A DNA stretch of 12,224 nucleotides from an uncultured Gemella sp. Lineage in GTDB: Bacteria; Bacillota; Bacilli; Staphylococcales; Gemellaceae. The DNA is taken from assembly GCA_945869755.1 (NCBI GenBank), contig CAMBPW010000022.1, forward strand, positions 1 through 12,224, given 5' to 3'. The position numbers and the translations under genes are program-made. Positions 5,704-12,224 of this stretch are shown here, in pieces. The notes under the pieces are model-generated. The model was given only the letters and a program-made list of their open reading frames with translations, made no database searches and was not told where the DNA came from. Position 1 is the stretch's first letter; every line of letters begins with the position of its first letter.

Positions 5704-7011
5704 ATGGCAAAACCTACTGTCGCAATAATAGGTAGACCAAATGTTGGTAAATCTACTATTTTTAATAAAATTATAGGAGATAGATTATCTATTGTAGAAG
5801 ATATTTCTGGTGTAACTAGAGATAGAATATATTCAAAAGCAGAGTGGCTAAATTATTCATTTTTCATGATTGATACTGGCGGAATAGAGATTGAAAATAC
5901 GCCATTTCAAAAACAAATACGTGCACAAGCAGAATTAGCTATAGATGAAGCAGATGTTATTATATTTTTAGTAAACGGTAGAGATGGAATAACTCCAGAT
6001 GATGAAGAAGTAGCAAAATTACTTTATAAAACAGATAAACCTGTAATTTTAGCAGTAAATAAAATTGATAATTTTGATATGAATCATTTAATTTATGATT
6101 TTTATTCATTAGGATTTGGTGATCCATTTCCTATATCAGGTTCTCATGGTTTAGGAATAGGAGATTTACTTGACGCTGTATGTAAAAATTTTAAAGTAGT
6201 TGAAGATAGTGAAGATGATGATAAAATTCGTTTCTCTTTAATAGGTAGACCAAATGTTGGAAAGTCTAGTTTAATTAATACAATTCTTGGAAAAGAAAGA
6301 GTCATTGCTTCTGAAATTGCCGGGACTACACGTGATGCAATAGATAGTGATTTTAAATATGATGGTGATGAATATGTAGTAATAGATACTGCGGGTATAA
6401 GAAAAAGAGGGAAAGTATATGAAAACTGTGAAAAATATTCTGTTTTACGATCTCTAAAAGCTATTGAAAGATCAGATATCGTTTTAGTTGTTCTTAATGC
6501 AGAAGAAGGAATTATTGAGCAAGATAAAAAAGTTGCAGGATATGCACACGAATCAGGAAAAGGAGTAATTATCGTTGTAAATAAATGGGATGCAATAGAA
6601 AAAGACGATAAAACTATGAAAGAATTTGAAGAAAAAATTAGAGATAACTTTGCTTATCTTGATTATGCTAGAATAATTTTTGTTTCTGCAAAAACAAAGC
6701 AAAGGGTATTTAATATATTCCCATTAATTAAAGAATCTTATGAAAATAGACATAGAAGAATTCAATCTTCTACATTAAACGAAGTTATTGTTGATGCTGT
6801 ATCAATGAATCCTACTCCTCAAGATAAAGGTAAGAGATTAAATATTTTCTATTCTTCACAAGTAGCAATTAATCCACCTACGTTTGTATTTTTCGTAAAT
6901 TATCCAGAACTAATGCATTTTTCTTACGAAAGATTTTTAGAAAATAGAATTAGAGAAGCATTCTATTTTGATGGAACTCCTATTAAATTATTAACTAGGA
7001 AAAGAAATTAA
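5704..7011 (+). CDS. der: Ribosome biogenesis GTPase Der (EngA)
   Basis: Der is an essential GTPase needed for late 50S subunit assembly, and the only common bacterial GTPase with two G domains in a row. The 435-residue protein has the first P-loop GRPNVGKST at 10-18, DTGG and NKID in domain 1, the second P-loop GRPNVGKSS starting at residue 181, with DTAG and NKWD in domain 2, then a KH-like C-terminal domain from about 355 containing PPTFVFFVNYPE and ending RIREAFYFDGTPIKLLTRKRN-like family sequence. The two P-loops share an identical 22-nt stretch (5726-5747 and 6239-6260). AAGGAGG (5689-5695) sits 8 nt before the ATG, an excellent ribosome binding site that fixes the start. The length is standard. 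It is a stand-alone gene that converges on glyS across a bidirectional terminator. Confidence 0.97.
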   Translation: MAKPTVAIIGRPNVGKSTIFNKIIGDRLSIVEDISGVTRDRIYSKAEWLNYSFFMIDTGGIEIENTPFQKQIRAQAELAIDEADVIIFLVNGRDGITPDDEEVAKLLYKTDKPVILAVNKIDNFDMNHLIYDFYSLGFGDPFPISGSHGLGIGDLLDAVCKNFKVVEDSEDDDKIRFSLIGRPNVGKSSLINTILGKERVIASEIAGTTRDAIDSDFKYDGDEYVVIDTAGIRKRGKVYENCEKYSVLRSLKAIERSDIVLVVLNAEEGIIEQDKKVAGYAHESGKGVIIVVNKWDAIEKDDKTMKEFEEKIRDNFAYLDYARIIFVSAKTKQRVFNIFPLIKESYENRHRRIQSSTLNEVIVDAVSMNPTPQDKGKRLNIFYSSQVAINPPTFVFFVNYPELMHFSYERFLENRIREAFYFDGTPIKLLTRKRN

Positions 7012-7016
7012 AACAT

Positions 7017-7050
7017 AAAACAAGATTTTGAAAAATCAAAATCTTGTTTT
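7017..7050. terminator. Bidirectional terminator between der and glyS
   Basis: A perfect 15-bp stem (7017-7031 with 7036-7050) closes an AAAA loop. The + side continues TTTTATTATTTT and the minus side TTTTATGTTTT, so the single hairpin can end both convergent genes. The glyS stop codon lies 9 bp beyond it. Confidence 0.9.
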
Positions 7051-7058
7051 ATTATTTT

Positions 7059-8432
7059 CTAAAATTTAATTTTATTATAAATATAATCTCTAACTTCAGA
7101 AATAGGTATTCTTATTTGCTCCATTGTATCTCTATCTCTTATTGTTACCATATTGTCATTTTCAGATTCAAAATCATAAGTTATACATAGTGGTGTTCCT
7201 ATTTCATCTTGTCTTCTATAACGTTTACCTATTGAACCTGTTTCATCAAAATCAACCATAAATTCAGTAGATAATTCACTATATAATTTTAATGCATTTT
7301 CACTTAATTTTTTTGATAGAGGCAATATTGCTACTTTATACGGAGCTAGAGCAGGGTGTAATGTTAAAACAACTCTCGTATCATTTTCAGATAATACTTC
7401 TTCTTTATAAGAATTACATAGAAATGCTAATAACACACGATCAACTCCAACAGATGGCTCTATGCAATAAGCTAAATATTTTTCATTTGTTATTAAATCT
7501 TGATAAGATAGATCAACTTTAGAATGTTCACTATGTTGTTTTAAATCATAATCAGTTCTAGAAGCAATTCCCCATAGTTCCCCCCATCCAAAAGGAAATC
7601 TAAATTCTATATCTGTTGTAGCATTAGAATAGTGTGATAATTCTTCTTTTTCGTGTTCTCTAAGTCTAATATTTTCTTTGTTTAAACCTAAATTTAATAA
7701 CCAAGATTCACAATAATCTTGCCAATACTTATGCCACTCTAATTCTGTTCCAGGTTCACAGAAAAATTCCAATTCCATTTGTTCAAATTCTCTAGTTCTA
7801 AAAATAAAATTTCCAGGTGTAATTTCATTTCTGAAAGATTTTCCTATTTGCCCAATTCCAAATGGTAATTTTTTTCTCATTGAACGTTGAACATTTTTAA
7901 AATTCACAAAAATTCCTTGTGCAGTTTCTGGGCGAAGATAAATTTCATTTGAAGAATTTTCAATAACACCTTGACTTGTTTTAAACATTAAATTAAATTG
8001 TCTAATACTTGTAAAATTATGATTTCCACATTCTGGACAAGGAATATTATTTTCAGCTATTATTTGTTCTAGTTCTTCAAAAGGAAGACCATCTACAATA
8101 ATATCTTCATTTTTTTTCGTAAAATAAAATTCTTCAATAATTTTATCCGCTCGCAATCTTGCTTTACACTCTTTGCAATCTAACATAGGATCGCTAAAGT
8201 TTCCTACATGTCCTGATGCTTCCCAAGTTTTAGGATTCATAAGAATAGCACTATCTAAACCTACATTGTATGGAGATTCTTGAATAAACTTTTTCCACCA
8301 AAGTTTTTTTATATTATTTTTCAATTCAACTCCTAGTGGACCATAATCCCAAGTATTTGCAAGTCCGCCATAAATTTCAGAACCTTGAAATACAAAACCT
8401 CTATTTTTTGCTAATGATAAAATTTTTTCCAT
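7059..8432 (-). CDS. glyS: Glycyl-tRNA synthetase, homodimeric type
   Basis: This enzyme charges tRNA(Gly) with glycine using ATP (EC 6.1.1.14). The 457-residue product is the single-chain alpha2 class II enzyme of low-G+C Gram-positives, archaea and eukaryotes, not the two-subunit GlyQ/GlyS form. It opens with MEKILSLAKNRGFVFQGSEI, then YGGLANTWDYGPLGVELK (motif 1 area). Cys pairs CKEC and CPEC surround an insertion and could bind zinc. Motif 2 is FRNEITPGNFIFRTREFEQ starting at Phe200, motif 3 is GVDRVLLAFL with Arg332, and the C-terminal anticodon-binding domain contains LHPALAPYKVAILPL. The length is standard. The start is supported by AGGAGG in the leader just upstream. Expression is controlled by the T-box leader at 8433-8617, which matches the product because its specifier codon is GGC (Gly). 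Confidence 0.96.
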   Translation of the reverse strand: MEKILSLAKNRGFVFQGSEIYGGLANTWDYGPLGVELKNNIKKLWWKKFIQESPYNVGLDSAILMNPKTWEASGHVGNFSDPMLDCKECKARLRADKIIEEFYFTKKNEDIIVDGLPFEELEQIIAENNIPCPECGNHNFTSIRQFNLMFKTSQGVIENSSNEIYLRPETAQGIFVNFKNVQRSMRKKLPFGIGQIGKSFRNEITPGNFIFRTREFEQMELEFFCEPGTELEWHKYWQDYCESWLLNLGLNKENIRLREHEKEELSHYSNATTDIEFRFPFGWGELWGIASRTDYDLKQHSEHSKVDLSYQDLITNEKYLAYCIEPSVGVDRVLLAFLCNSYKEEVLSENDTRVVLTLHPALAPYKVAILPLSKKLSENALKLYSELSTEFMVDFDETGSIGKRYRRQDEIGTPLCITYDFESENDNMVTIRDRDTMEQIRIPISEVRDYIYNKIKF

Positions 8433-8617
8433 TTAAAAATTCCTCCTGTTTTATTATTAAATAAAATATCCCTGTACATACCGAAAAACTTCAATATATA
8501 CAGGGACGAATAATATCCGCGGTTCCACCCTAATTAGTAAAAACTCAACTTTATAAATATTTCATTTTATATTATGCCAAATATGTTGTTAATCTTTCAC
8601 CATCATTAACTCGCTTT
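8433..8617 (-). promoter_or_regulatory. Glycine T-box riboswitch leader of glyS
   Basis: Read on the minus strand, the leader contains the hallmark T-box sequence TAGGGTGGAACCGCGG (8532-8517), whose UGGA segment reads the acceptor end of uncharged tRNA. Upstream is AGCGAG, then the stem GTTAAT/ATTAAC closing GATGGTGAAAG, the stem I distal motif. Next comes TTGGCATAA, with GGC (8578-8576) as the glycine specifier followed by the expected purine. The T-box AGGG can pair with CCCT at the start of the terminator, giving mutually exclusive antiterminator and terminator forms. Uncharged tRNA(Gly) should therefore switch glyS on. Its 5' edge depends on the predicted promoter. Stem I is very AU-rich and I could not fold its base uniquely by eye. 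Confidence 0.92.
8460..8506 (-). terminator. Regulated terminator within the glyS T-box
   Basis: On the minus strand, a 15-bp stem with a few G-T pairs (8506-8492 with 8483-8469) encloses an 8-nt loop and is followed by TATTTTATTT. Its 5' arm contains the CCCT needed by the competing antiterminator, so it forms when tRNA(Gly) is charged. Confidence 0.85.
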
Positions 8618-8623
8618 TAATTC

Positions 8624-8652
8624 ATTTTATCATTTTATTCTGAATTTTTCAA
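8624..8652 (-). promoter_or_regulatory. Predicted promoter of the glyS T-box leader
   Basis: On the minus strand, TTGAAA (8652-8647), a 17-bp spacer and TAAAAT (8629-8624) preceded by TGA (an extended -10) place the transcription start near 8617, just before the T-box stem I. The position relative to the riboswitch supports it. Confidence 0.5.
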
Positions 8653-8659
8653 TACTAAG

Positions 8660-8690
8660 TTAACAATTTTTTATTAAAATGTGCTATAAT
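8660..8690 (+). promoter_or_regulatory. Predicted promoter of dnaG-rpoD
   Basis: TTAACA (8660-8665) and TATAAT (8685-8690) are separated by 19 bp. The -10 is extended by TGC (8682-8684), which can compensate for the long spacer. It lies 43 bp upstream of the dnaG ATG and fires away from the glyS promoter. The two -35 elements are only 7 bp apart, so the promoters may compete for polymerase. Confidence 0.6.
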
Positions 8691-8732
8691 TAATATATTC
8701 TCAACTAAAAATAAAGTAAGAGGTGCTATTTT

Positions 8733-10520
8733 ATGAAAAAAATATCACAAAAAGATATTGACCATATAATTGACAACATTGACATTGTGGATTTAGTGAG
8801 TGAATATGTTAAATTAGAAAAACGTGGTAAAAATTATATAGGATTATGTCCATTTCATAATGAAAAAACACCGTCATTCAGTGTTTCTCAAGAAAAAAAA
8901 ATAGCACATTGTTTTGGTTGTGGAAGTGGTGGAAATATTTTTCAATTTTTATCTCAATTAGAAAATATAACATATAATCAAGCAATAGTAAAACTAGGTA
9001 ATAGATTAGGTTTAGAATTAGAAGACAAAGATAATAAAAAAATATCTTACGATTTTAATAATAAATACGATGTTATGTATTATTCTTATCAATTAATTGC
9101 AGATTATTATAATTATATTTTATTAAATACTAGTGAAGCAGAAACAGCACTTAAATACTTATTAGAACGTGGCATAACAAAAGAAAGTATAAAATTTTTC
9201 AACATAGGATATGCTCCAAAAAATAATATAGCTTTAGAATTTTTTAAGAAAAACAATATTGATTTGAATATTTGTGTTGAAGCAGGATTAATTAATAAGA
9301 GTGAAAATAATTTATACAGCGATGTTTTTAATGATAGAATCACTTTTCCAATAAAAGACGATAAAGATAGGATAGTAGCTTTTTCTGGTAGAACGATGTC
9401 TAATGAAAAATCTATACCTAAATACTACAATACACAAGAAACTGAAATTTTTGAAAAAAGAAAAATATTATATAATTTTTCTAACGCAAGATCTTTTGCA
9501 ATAAAAGAAAATAATATAATTTTATGCGAAGGGTATATGGACGTAATTAGTGCTTATCAGCATGGTGTAAAAAATGTAGTTGCATTAATGGGAACTAATA
9601 TTGATGATAAATTACTAAATAATATTTTAAACATTTCAAATAAAATAATCTTATCTTTAGATAATGATGATGCAGGTATAGAAGCAACAATAAAAATAGG
9701 AAATAAATTACTAGAAAAAACAGATAATATATTTAAAATAAAATTTATAAATGGAAAAGATATAGACGAATTTATAAAAAATTCAAAAAATAAAAATGAA
9801 GACTTTTCTTTTTTAGAATATACTAAAAATAATATAGAACATTTTTTACAGTTTAAAATAGACTATTATAGCAATACTTCAAAAAATAATATTGATAAAA
9901 AAATAAATTATAAAAATGAAATATTAGAAAATATAAGTTTTATTAATGACAAGGCGTTAAAAGATATTCTTGTTAAATACTTAGCAGATAGCTTTTCTAT
10001 AGAAAAAACAATATTATTAAACGAACTTAAAACTTATAAAAAACATAAAAGAAATAATACAATAAAAAATTACAATCATATAAATTTATATAAAAATATT
10101 GAATACGATAAAAAAATGTGTAAATTATTCAAATATTTCTTCAATAGCAAACAATTATTTTTAGAAAATTATAATGAAATAGAAGATTTCGATTTTGAAA
10201 ATAGTTTATTTAATAACCTTTTTGAAAATTTAATTGTTTATTATAATAATTATAGCCAATTTAAAATACATAAATTTATATCTAATATTACAAATCAAGA
10301 ATTGATAAAATTAGCAACATATATAGATAATGAAGATTTTTTAATTGAAGAAAACCCAACGATACACACTATAAAAGACTATATTGAATATTTTAAAAGA
10401 AAACATACACTAAATAATAGTTTAGAAACTATAAAAGAAAACTTAAAAAATGCAGTAGGTCAAGCTGATTTAAATACGCAAATAGACTTGTTAATAAAAT
10501 TAACAAAATATAAAAAATAA
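8733..10520 (+). CDS. dnaG: DNA primase
   Basis: DnaG makes the RNA primers for replication at the fork, working with the replicative helicase. The 595-residue protein has an N-terminal CHC2-type zinc-binding domain with Cys39, His42, Cys60 and Cys63 (CPFH and CFGC). The RNA polymerase core follows, with the TOPRIM signature CEGYMDV containing Glu266 and LDNDDAG with Asp310 and Asp312. These three acidic residues correspond to E. coli Glu265, Asp309 and Asp311. The C-terminal part, from about 430, is Asn/Lys/Tyr-rich, poorly conserved and would be the helicase-binding domain. AAGAGGTG (8718-8725) lies 7 nt before the ATG. The TAA stop is part of the rpoD ribosome binding site (TAAGGAG), so the two genes form one operon. 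rpsU is not upstream, unlike in E. coli. Confidence 0.96.
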   Translation: MKKISQKDIDHIIDNIDIVDLVSEYVKLEKRGKNYIGLCPFHNEKTPSFSVSQEKKIAHCFGCGSGGNIFQFLSQLENITYNQAIVKLGNRLGLELEDKDNKKISYDFNNKYDVMYYSYQLIADYYNYILLNTSEAETALKYLLERGITKESIKFFNIGYAPKNNIALEFFKKNNIDLNICVEAGLINKSENNLYSDVFNDRITFPIKDDKDRIVAFSGRTMSNEKSIPKYYNTQETEIFEKRKILYNFSNARSFAIKENNIILCEGYMDVISAYQHGVKNVVALMGTNIDDKLLNNILNISNKIILSLDNDDAGIEATIKIGNKLLEKTDNIFKIKFINGKDIDEFIKNSKNKNEDFSFLEYTKNNIEHFLQFKIDYYSNTSKNNIDKKINYKNEILENISFINDKALKDILVKYLADSFSIEKTILLNELKTYKKHKRNNTIKNYNHINLYKNIEYDKKMCKLFKYFFNSKQLFLENYNEIEDFDFENSLFNNLFENLIVYYNNYSQFKIHKFISNITNQELIKLATYIDNEDFLIEENPTIHTIKDYIEYFKRKHTLNNSLETIKENLKNAVGQADLNTQIDLLIKLTKYKK

Positions 10521-10534
10521 GGAGAATTAATTAT

Positions 10535-11629
10535 ATGTCTGAAAATATAAATGTTAATAATGATTTTGAAATAATAAAACAACAATTTCTTGAAAAAGGT
10601 AGAAAAAATGGAGAACTTTCTCAAGAAGAAATTTTAGAAACTTTATCTAAACTATCAATTTCTTCTGATGATATAGATGATTTCTACGAGCTACTTAGTA
10701 ACGAAGATATCATTTTAATAAATCAAAATCATACAGATGAAATCGACGAAGAAATTGATTTAGAAGATTTATCAGTTCCTGCCGGAATAAAAACTAACGA
10801 TCCAGTTAGAATGTATTTAAAAGAAATAGGAAAAGTTCCGTTACTATCTAAAGAAAGAGAATTAGAGCTTGCAAAAACTATAGAAAATGGAACAGAAGAT
10901 GAAAAAGAATTTGCGAAACAAGAATTAGCAGAAGCAAATTTACGTCTTGTAGTAAGTATAGCAAAAAGATATGTAGGACGAGGAATGCTATTTTTAGATT
11001 TAATTCAAGAAGGAAATATGGGTCTAATTAAAGCAGTTGAAAAATTTGACTATTCAAAAGGATTTAAGTTTAGTACGTATGCAACATGGTGGATAAGACA
11101 AGCTATAACTCGTGCTATTGCTGATCAAGCACGTACAATTCGTATTCCTGTTCACATGGTTGAAACAATTAATAGGTTAATACGTATTCAACGCCAATTA
11201 CTTCAAGATTTTGGAAGAGAGCCAAAACCCGAAGAAATTGCTGAAAAAATGGGTATGCCTACAGAAAAAGTTCGTGAGATTTTAAAAATAGCTCAAGAAC
11301 CTGTATCTTTAGAAACTCCAATAGGAGAAGAAGATGATTCGCACTTAGGTGATTTTATTGAAGATAAAGAAGCGCAATCTCCAGTTGAACATGCCGCAAA
11401 CGAATTATTAAAAGAACAACTTGAAGAAATTTTAGAAACTTTAACAGATAGAGAAGAAAATGTTTTAAAATTAAGATTTGGACTTAAAGATGGAAAAACA
11501 CATACTTTAGAAGAAGTTGGAAGTGCTTTTGGAGTTACTAGAGAAAGAATTCGTCAAATCGAAGCAAAAGCGATAAGAAAATTAAAACATCCATCTAAAT
11601 TAAATAAATTAAAAGGTTTTATGGAATAA
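10535..11629 (+). CDS. rpoD: Primary RNA polymerase sigma factor SigA (RpoD)
   Basis: This is the housekeeping sigma factor that directs RNA polymerase to the TTGACA/TATAAT promoters seen throughout the window. The 364-residue length matches Gram-positive SigA proteins, which lack the large insertion of E. coli RpoD. In order: an acidic region 1.1-like segment (about 1-80), region 1.2 with DPVRMYLKEIGKVPLL, region 2 with NLRLVVSIAKRYVGRGM, LDLIQEGNMGL and the -10-recognition stretch FSTYATWWIRQAITRAI, region 3 (IPVHMVETINRL to the GEEDDS area), and region 4 ending in the -35-reading helix-turn-helix LEEVGSAFGVTRERIRQIE. The start is set by AAGGAG (10519-10524), 10 nt from the ATG. It is co-transcribed with dnaG, separated by 14 bp, and ends at a strong terminator. 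It appears intact. Confidence 0.98.
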   Translation: MSENINVNNDFEIIKQQFLEKGRKNGELSQEEILETLSKLSISSDDIDDFYELLSNEDIILINQNHTDEIDEEIDLEDLSVPAGIKTNDPVRMYLKEIGKVPLLSKERELELAKTIENGTEDEKEFAKQELAEANLRLVVSIAKRYVGRGMLFLDLIQEGNMGLIKAVEKFDYSKGFKFSTYATWWIRQAITRAIADQARTIRIPVHMVETINRLIRIQRQLLQDFGREPKPEEIAEKMGMPTEKVREILKIAQEPVSLETPIGEEDDSHLGDFIEDKEAQSPVEHAANELLKEQLEEILETLTDREENVLKLRFGLKDGKTHTLEEVGSAFGVTRERIRQIEAKAIRKLKHPSKLNKLKGFME

Positions 11630-11634
11630 AATTG

Positions 11635-11668
11635 AGAACCCTTGTATGTTAAGGGTTCTTTTATTTTT
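11635..11668 (+). terminator. Rho-independent terminator of dnaG-rpoD
   Basis: AGAACCCTT (11635-11643) pairs perfectly with AAGGGTTCT (11651-11659) around a 7-nt loop and runs into TTTTATTTTT. It begins 6 bp after the rpoD stop. This is one of the strongest terminators in the window. Confidence 0.92.
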
Positions 11669-11797
11669 CTATATATAAAGTTTATAAATAAGAGCTATAA
11701 TAAGAAAACAACAGAAAAGGAAAAGAAATACAAAGTGGTATAAATTATAACCATATAGTATTGATGATTTTTTAAAAATTAAGTATAATAAAAAAAG
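11669..11797 (+). other. Short non-coding or degenerate stretch after rpoD
   Basis: No intact gene is visible. Short open stretches in two frames are rich in Lys/Asn and broken by stops. From 11751 the frame starting CCA reads PYSIDDFLKIKYNKKRW, a protein-like run that meets the next ORF's region in another frame. This may be the decayed upstream part of that gene. Confidence 0.4.
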
Positions 11798-11974
11798 ATG
11801 GAAAAAGAAAATGGGCAAAAAGAGTTAATTAATTCTAATGAATATATTGGTTATTATATTTATGAAGATAAAAGTATACAACAATTAACTAAAAGATTTT
11901 CAATTTCTTATAGTAAAAATGGTATTCATATTGTTTCAAGGGAGGAAAAAAGATGGTATCCACTAATGAAATGA
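11751..11974 (+). pseudogene. Probable frameshifted remnant of an unidentified gene
   Basis: Two stretches in different frames look like pieces of one protein. The first (from 11751) reads PYSIDDFLKIKYNKKRW. The second, in the frame of an ATG at 11798, is open for 58 codons to a TGA at 11972-11974 and includes ELINSNEYIGYYIYED and LTKRFSISYSKNGIHIV. A single-base deletion near 11800-11816 would join them. No ribosome binding site precedes the ATG, and an in-frame TAA lies at 11789-11791. The segment overlaps the start of the 64-aa ORF by 22 bp. I do not recognise the family. The layout (C-terminal fragment of a gene, then a small overlapping ORF) would suit a worn toxin-immunity pair, but that is a guess. 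The alternative is a genuine 58-aa small protein translated from a nearly leaderless transcript. Confidence 0.4.
11761..11789 (+). promoter_or_regulatory. Candidate promoter upstream of the small ORFs
   Basis: TTGATG (11761-11766), a 17-bp spacer and TATAAT (11784-11789) give a reasonable SigA-type promoter with a start near 11796. That is two bases before the ATG of the 58-codon frame and about 155 nt before the 64-aa ORF. It lies inside the putative remnant, so it may be fortuitous. Confidence 0.4.
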
Positions 11975-12147
11975 AAGGATGTAAAACTAAATATATAAAT
12001 TTATATTTTGTAGATGGAGAAGTTTGGAATAATGTATATGTTGATTGGTACATACAAGCAGAAGATGAGGGAGAAGAACCTATGTTAGAAATAGGTAGTT
12101 ATTTAATCAACCAGTCAGAGATAAAAAAAATAGAATTAATTAAATAA
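11953..12147 (+). CDS. Small hypothetical protein (64 aa), possible Sm-like fold
   Basis: The ATG follows a very strong ribosome binding site, AAGGGAGG (11938-11945), at 7-nt spacing, so this short ORF is probably translated. The 64-residue product has no signal peptide or membrane segment and is acidic in the middle (AEDEGEEP). Its pattern, a beta-strand with a DG turn (INLYFVDGEVWNNVYV), an acidic loop, then LEIGSYLINQSEIKKIELI, resembles small Sm/SH3-like barrel proteins ending in SEIKxIE found in Bacillota. That is inference from the pattern only, and I do not recognise a named family. It overlaps the preceding open frame by 22 bp in another frame and lies just upstream of an insertion sequence. 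It could be an orphaned immunity or regulatory partner of the broken gene before it. No terminator follows it. Confidence 0.6.
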   Translation: MVSTNEMKGCKTKYINLYFVDGEVWNNVYVDWYIQAEDEGEEPMLEIGSYLINQSEIKKIELIK

Positions 12148-12180
12148 TAAATTTATTAAACACCTAACGTTTGTTATGAC

Positions 12181-12211
12181 CCCCAAAAGTTGGACAAACC
12201 AACTGGAGGGG
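12181..12211 (+). promoter_or_regulatory. Hairpin at the IS end that sequesters the orfA ribosome binding site
   Basis: AGTTGG (12188-12193) pairs with CCAACT (12199-12204) around ACAAA, and CCCC (12181-12184) pairs with GGGG (12208-12211) across a 3x3 internal loop. The outer 3' arm overlaps the GGAGGGG ribosome binding site (12205-12211). Transcripts entering from outside would fold and hide it, a known way for insertion sequences to limit transposase. Confidence 0.55.
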
Positions 12212-12218
12212 TTTTATT

Positions 12219-12224
12219 ATGTCA
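12219..12224 (+). CDS. Start of the IS3-family OrfA (transposase helix-turn-helix subunit), partial
   Basis: Only ATG TCA (Met-Ser) lies inside the window. The start is inferred from GGAGG (12205-12209) at 9-nt spacing and from position, since IS150-group orfA commonly begins about 45-50 bp from the left end and often with Met-Ser. The product itself cannot be verified here. Confidence 0.4.

Larger units (their letters stand above)
12172..12224 (+). mobile_element. Left end of an IS3-family (IS150-like) insertion sequence, partial
   Basis: The sequence from TGTTATGACCCCC through AAAAGTTGGAC has the look of the terminal inverted repeat of IS150-group IS3 elements, which begin TG and carry ACCC...GTTGGAC. 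It is followed within 50 bp by a ribosome binding site and an ATG in the position of orfA. The outer boundary could be TG at 12172 or TG at 12177. The element continues beyond the window, so the right end and target duplication cannot be seen. Confidence 0.7.

Noticed and set aside
5726..6260. 22-nt exact repeat (5726-5747 and 6239-6260) as a mobile or recombination repeat
   Set aside because: Both copies encode the P-loops of the two G domains of Der, so protein conservation and codon bias explain the identity.
7292..7522. Open frame of 76 codons on the + strand
   Set aside because: It is antisense inside the conserved glyS catalytic region and has no ribosome binding site.
11736..11753. 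Imperfect palindrome around TGGTATAAATTATAACCA
   Set aside because: The arms are unequal and AT-dominated, and it has no T-run or operator-like context.

Overview
The window is strongly AT-rich chromosomal DNA from a low-G+C Bacillota. The signs are TTG/ATG starts with GGAGG-type ribosome binding sites, a T-box ahead of a homodimeric glycyl-tRNA synthetase, a four-domain S1 protein, the dnaG-rpoD pair, and UGA not read as tryptophan, which argues against Mycoplasma. My best guess at genus is Gemella or a close relative. That is inference and could not be checked here.

Layout. (1) 1-57 is the tail of an unidentified + strand gene, followed by hairpins at 76-155. (2) 169-615 (-) is a nucleoside 2-deoxyribosyltransferase-like gene, divergent from (3) a + strand run: a PhnC-type ATPase (765-1502), an unusual fused double PhnE permease (1474-3036), rimM (3062-3574) and trmD (3574-4302). 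(4) rpsA (4405-5610) and der (5704-7011) each form their own + strand unit. (5) der ends at a perfect 15-bp hairpin shared with the convergent glyS (7059-8432, -), which has a complete T-box leader with a GGC specifier. (6) dnaG (8733-10520) and rpoD (10535-11629) are + strand, divergent from the glyS leader and closed by a strong terminator. (7) 11670-12171 is a small accessory patch: a probably frameshifted gene remnant overlapping a well-signalled 64-aa ORF. (8) From about 12172 an IS3-family (IS150-like) element begins and runs off the window.

Most of the window is information-processing housekeeping: replication priming, the primary sigma factor, tRNA charging and modification, and ribosome assembly and translation (RimM, S1, Der). 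The accessory parts are the ABC importer genes placed directly upstream of rimM-trmD and the patch after rpoD. The importer has no solute-binding protein gene here. Its ATPase plus single double-length permease resembles the p29/p69 part of the Mycoplasma p37-p29-p69 system at least as much as a classical phosphonate importer. No tRNA, rRNA or CRISPR array was seen. I found no convincing wholly new system. The best leads are the fused permease, a promoter inside its 3' end that would drive rimM-trmD, and the remnant/64-aa pair beside the IS.
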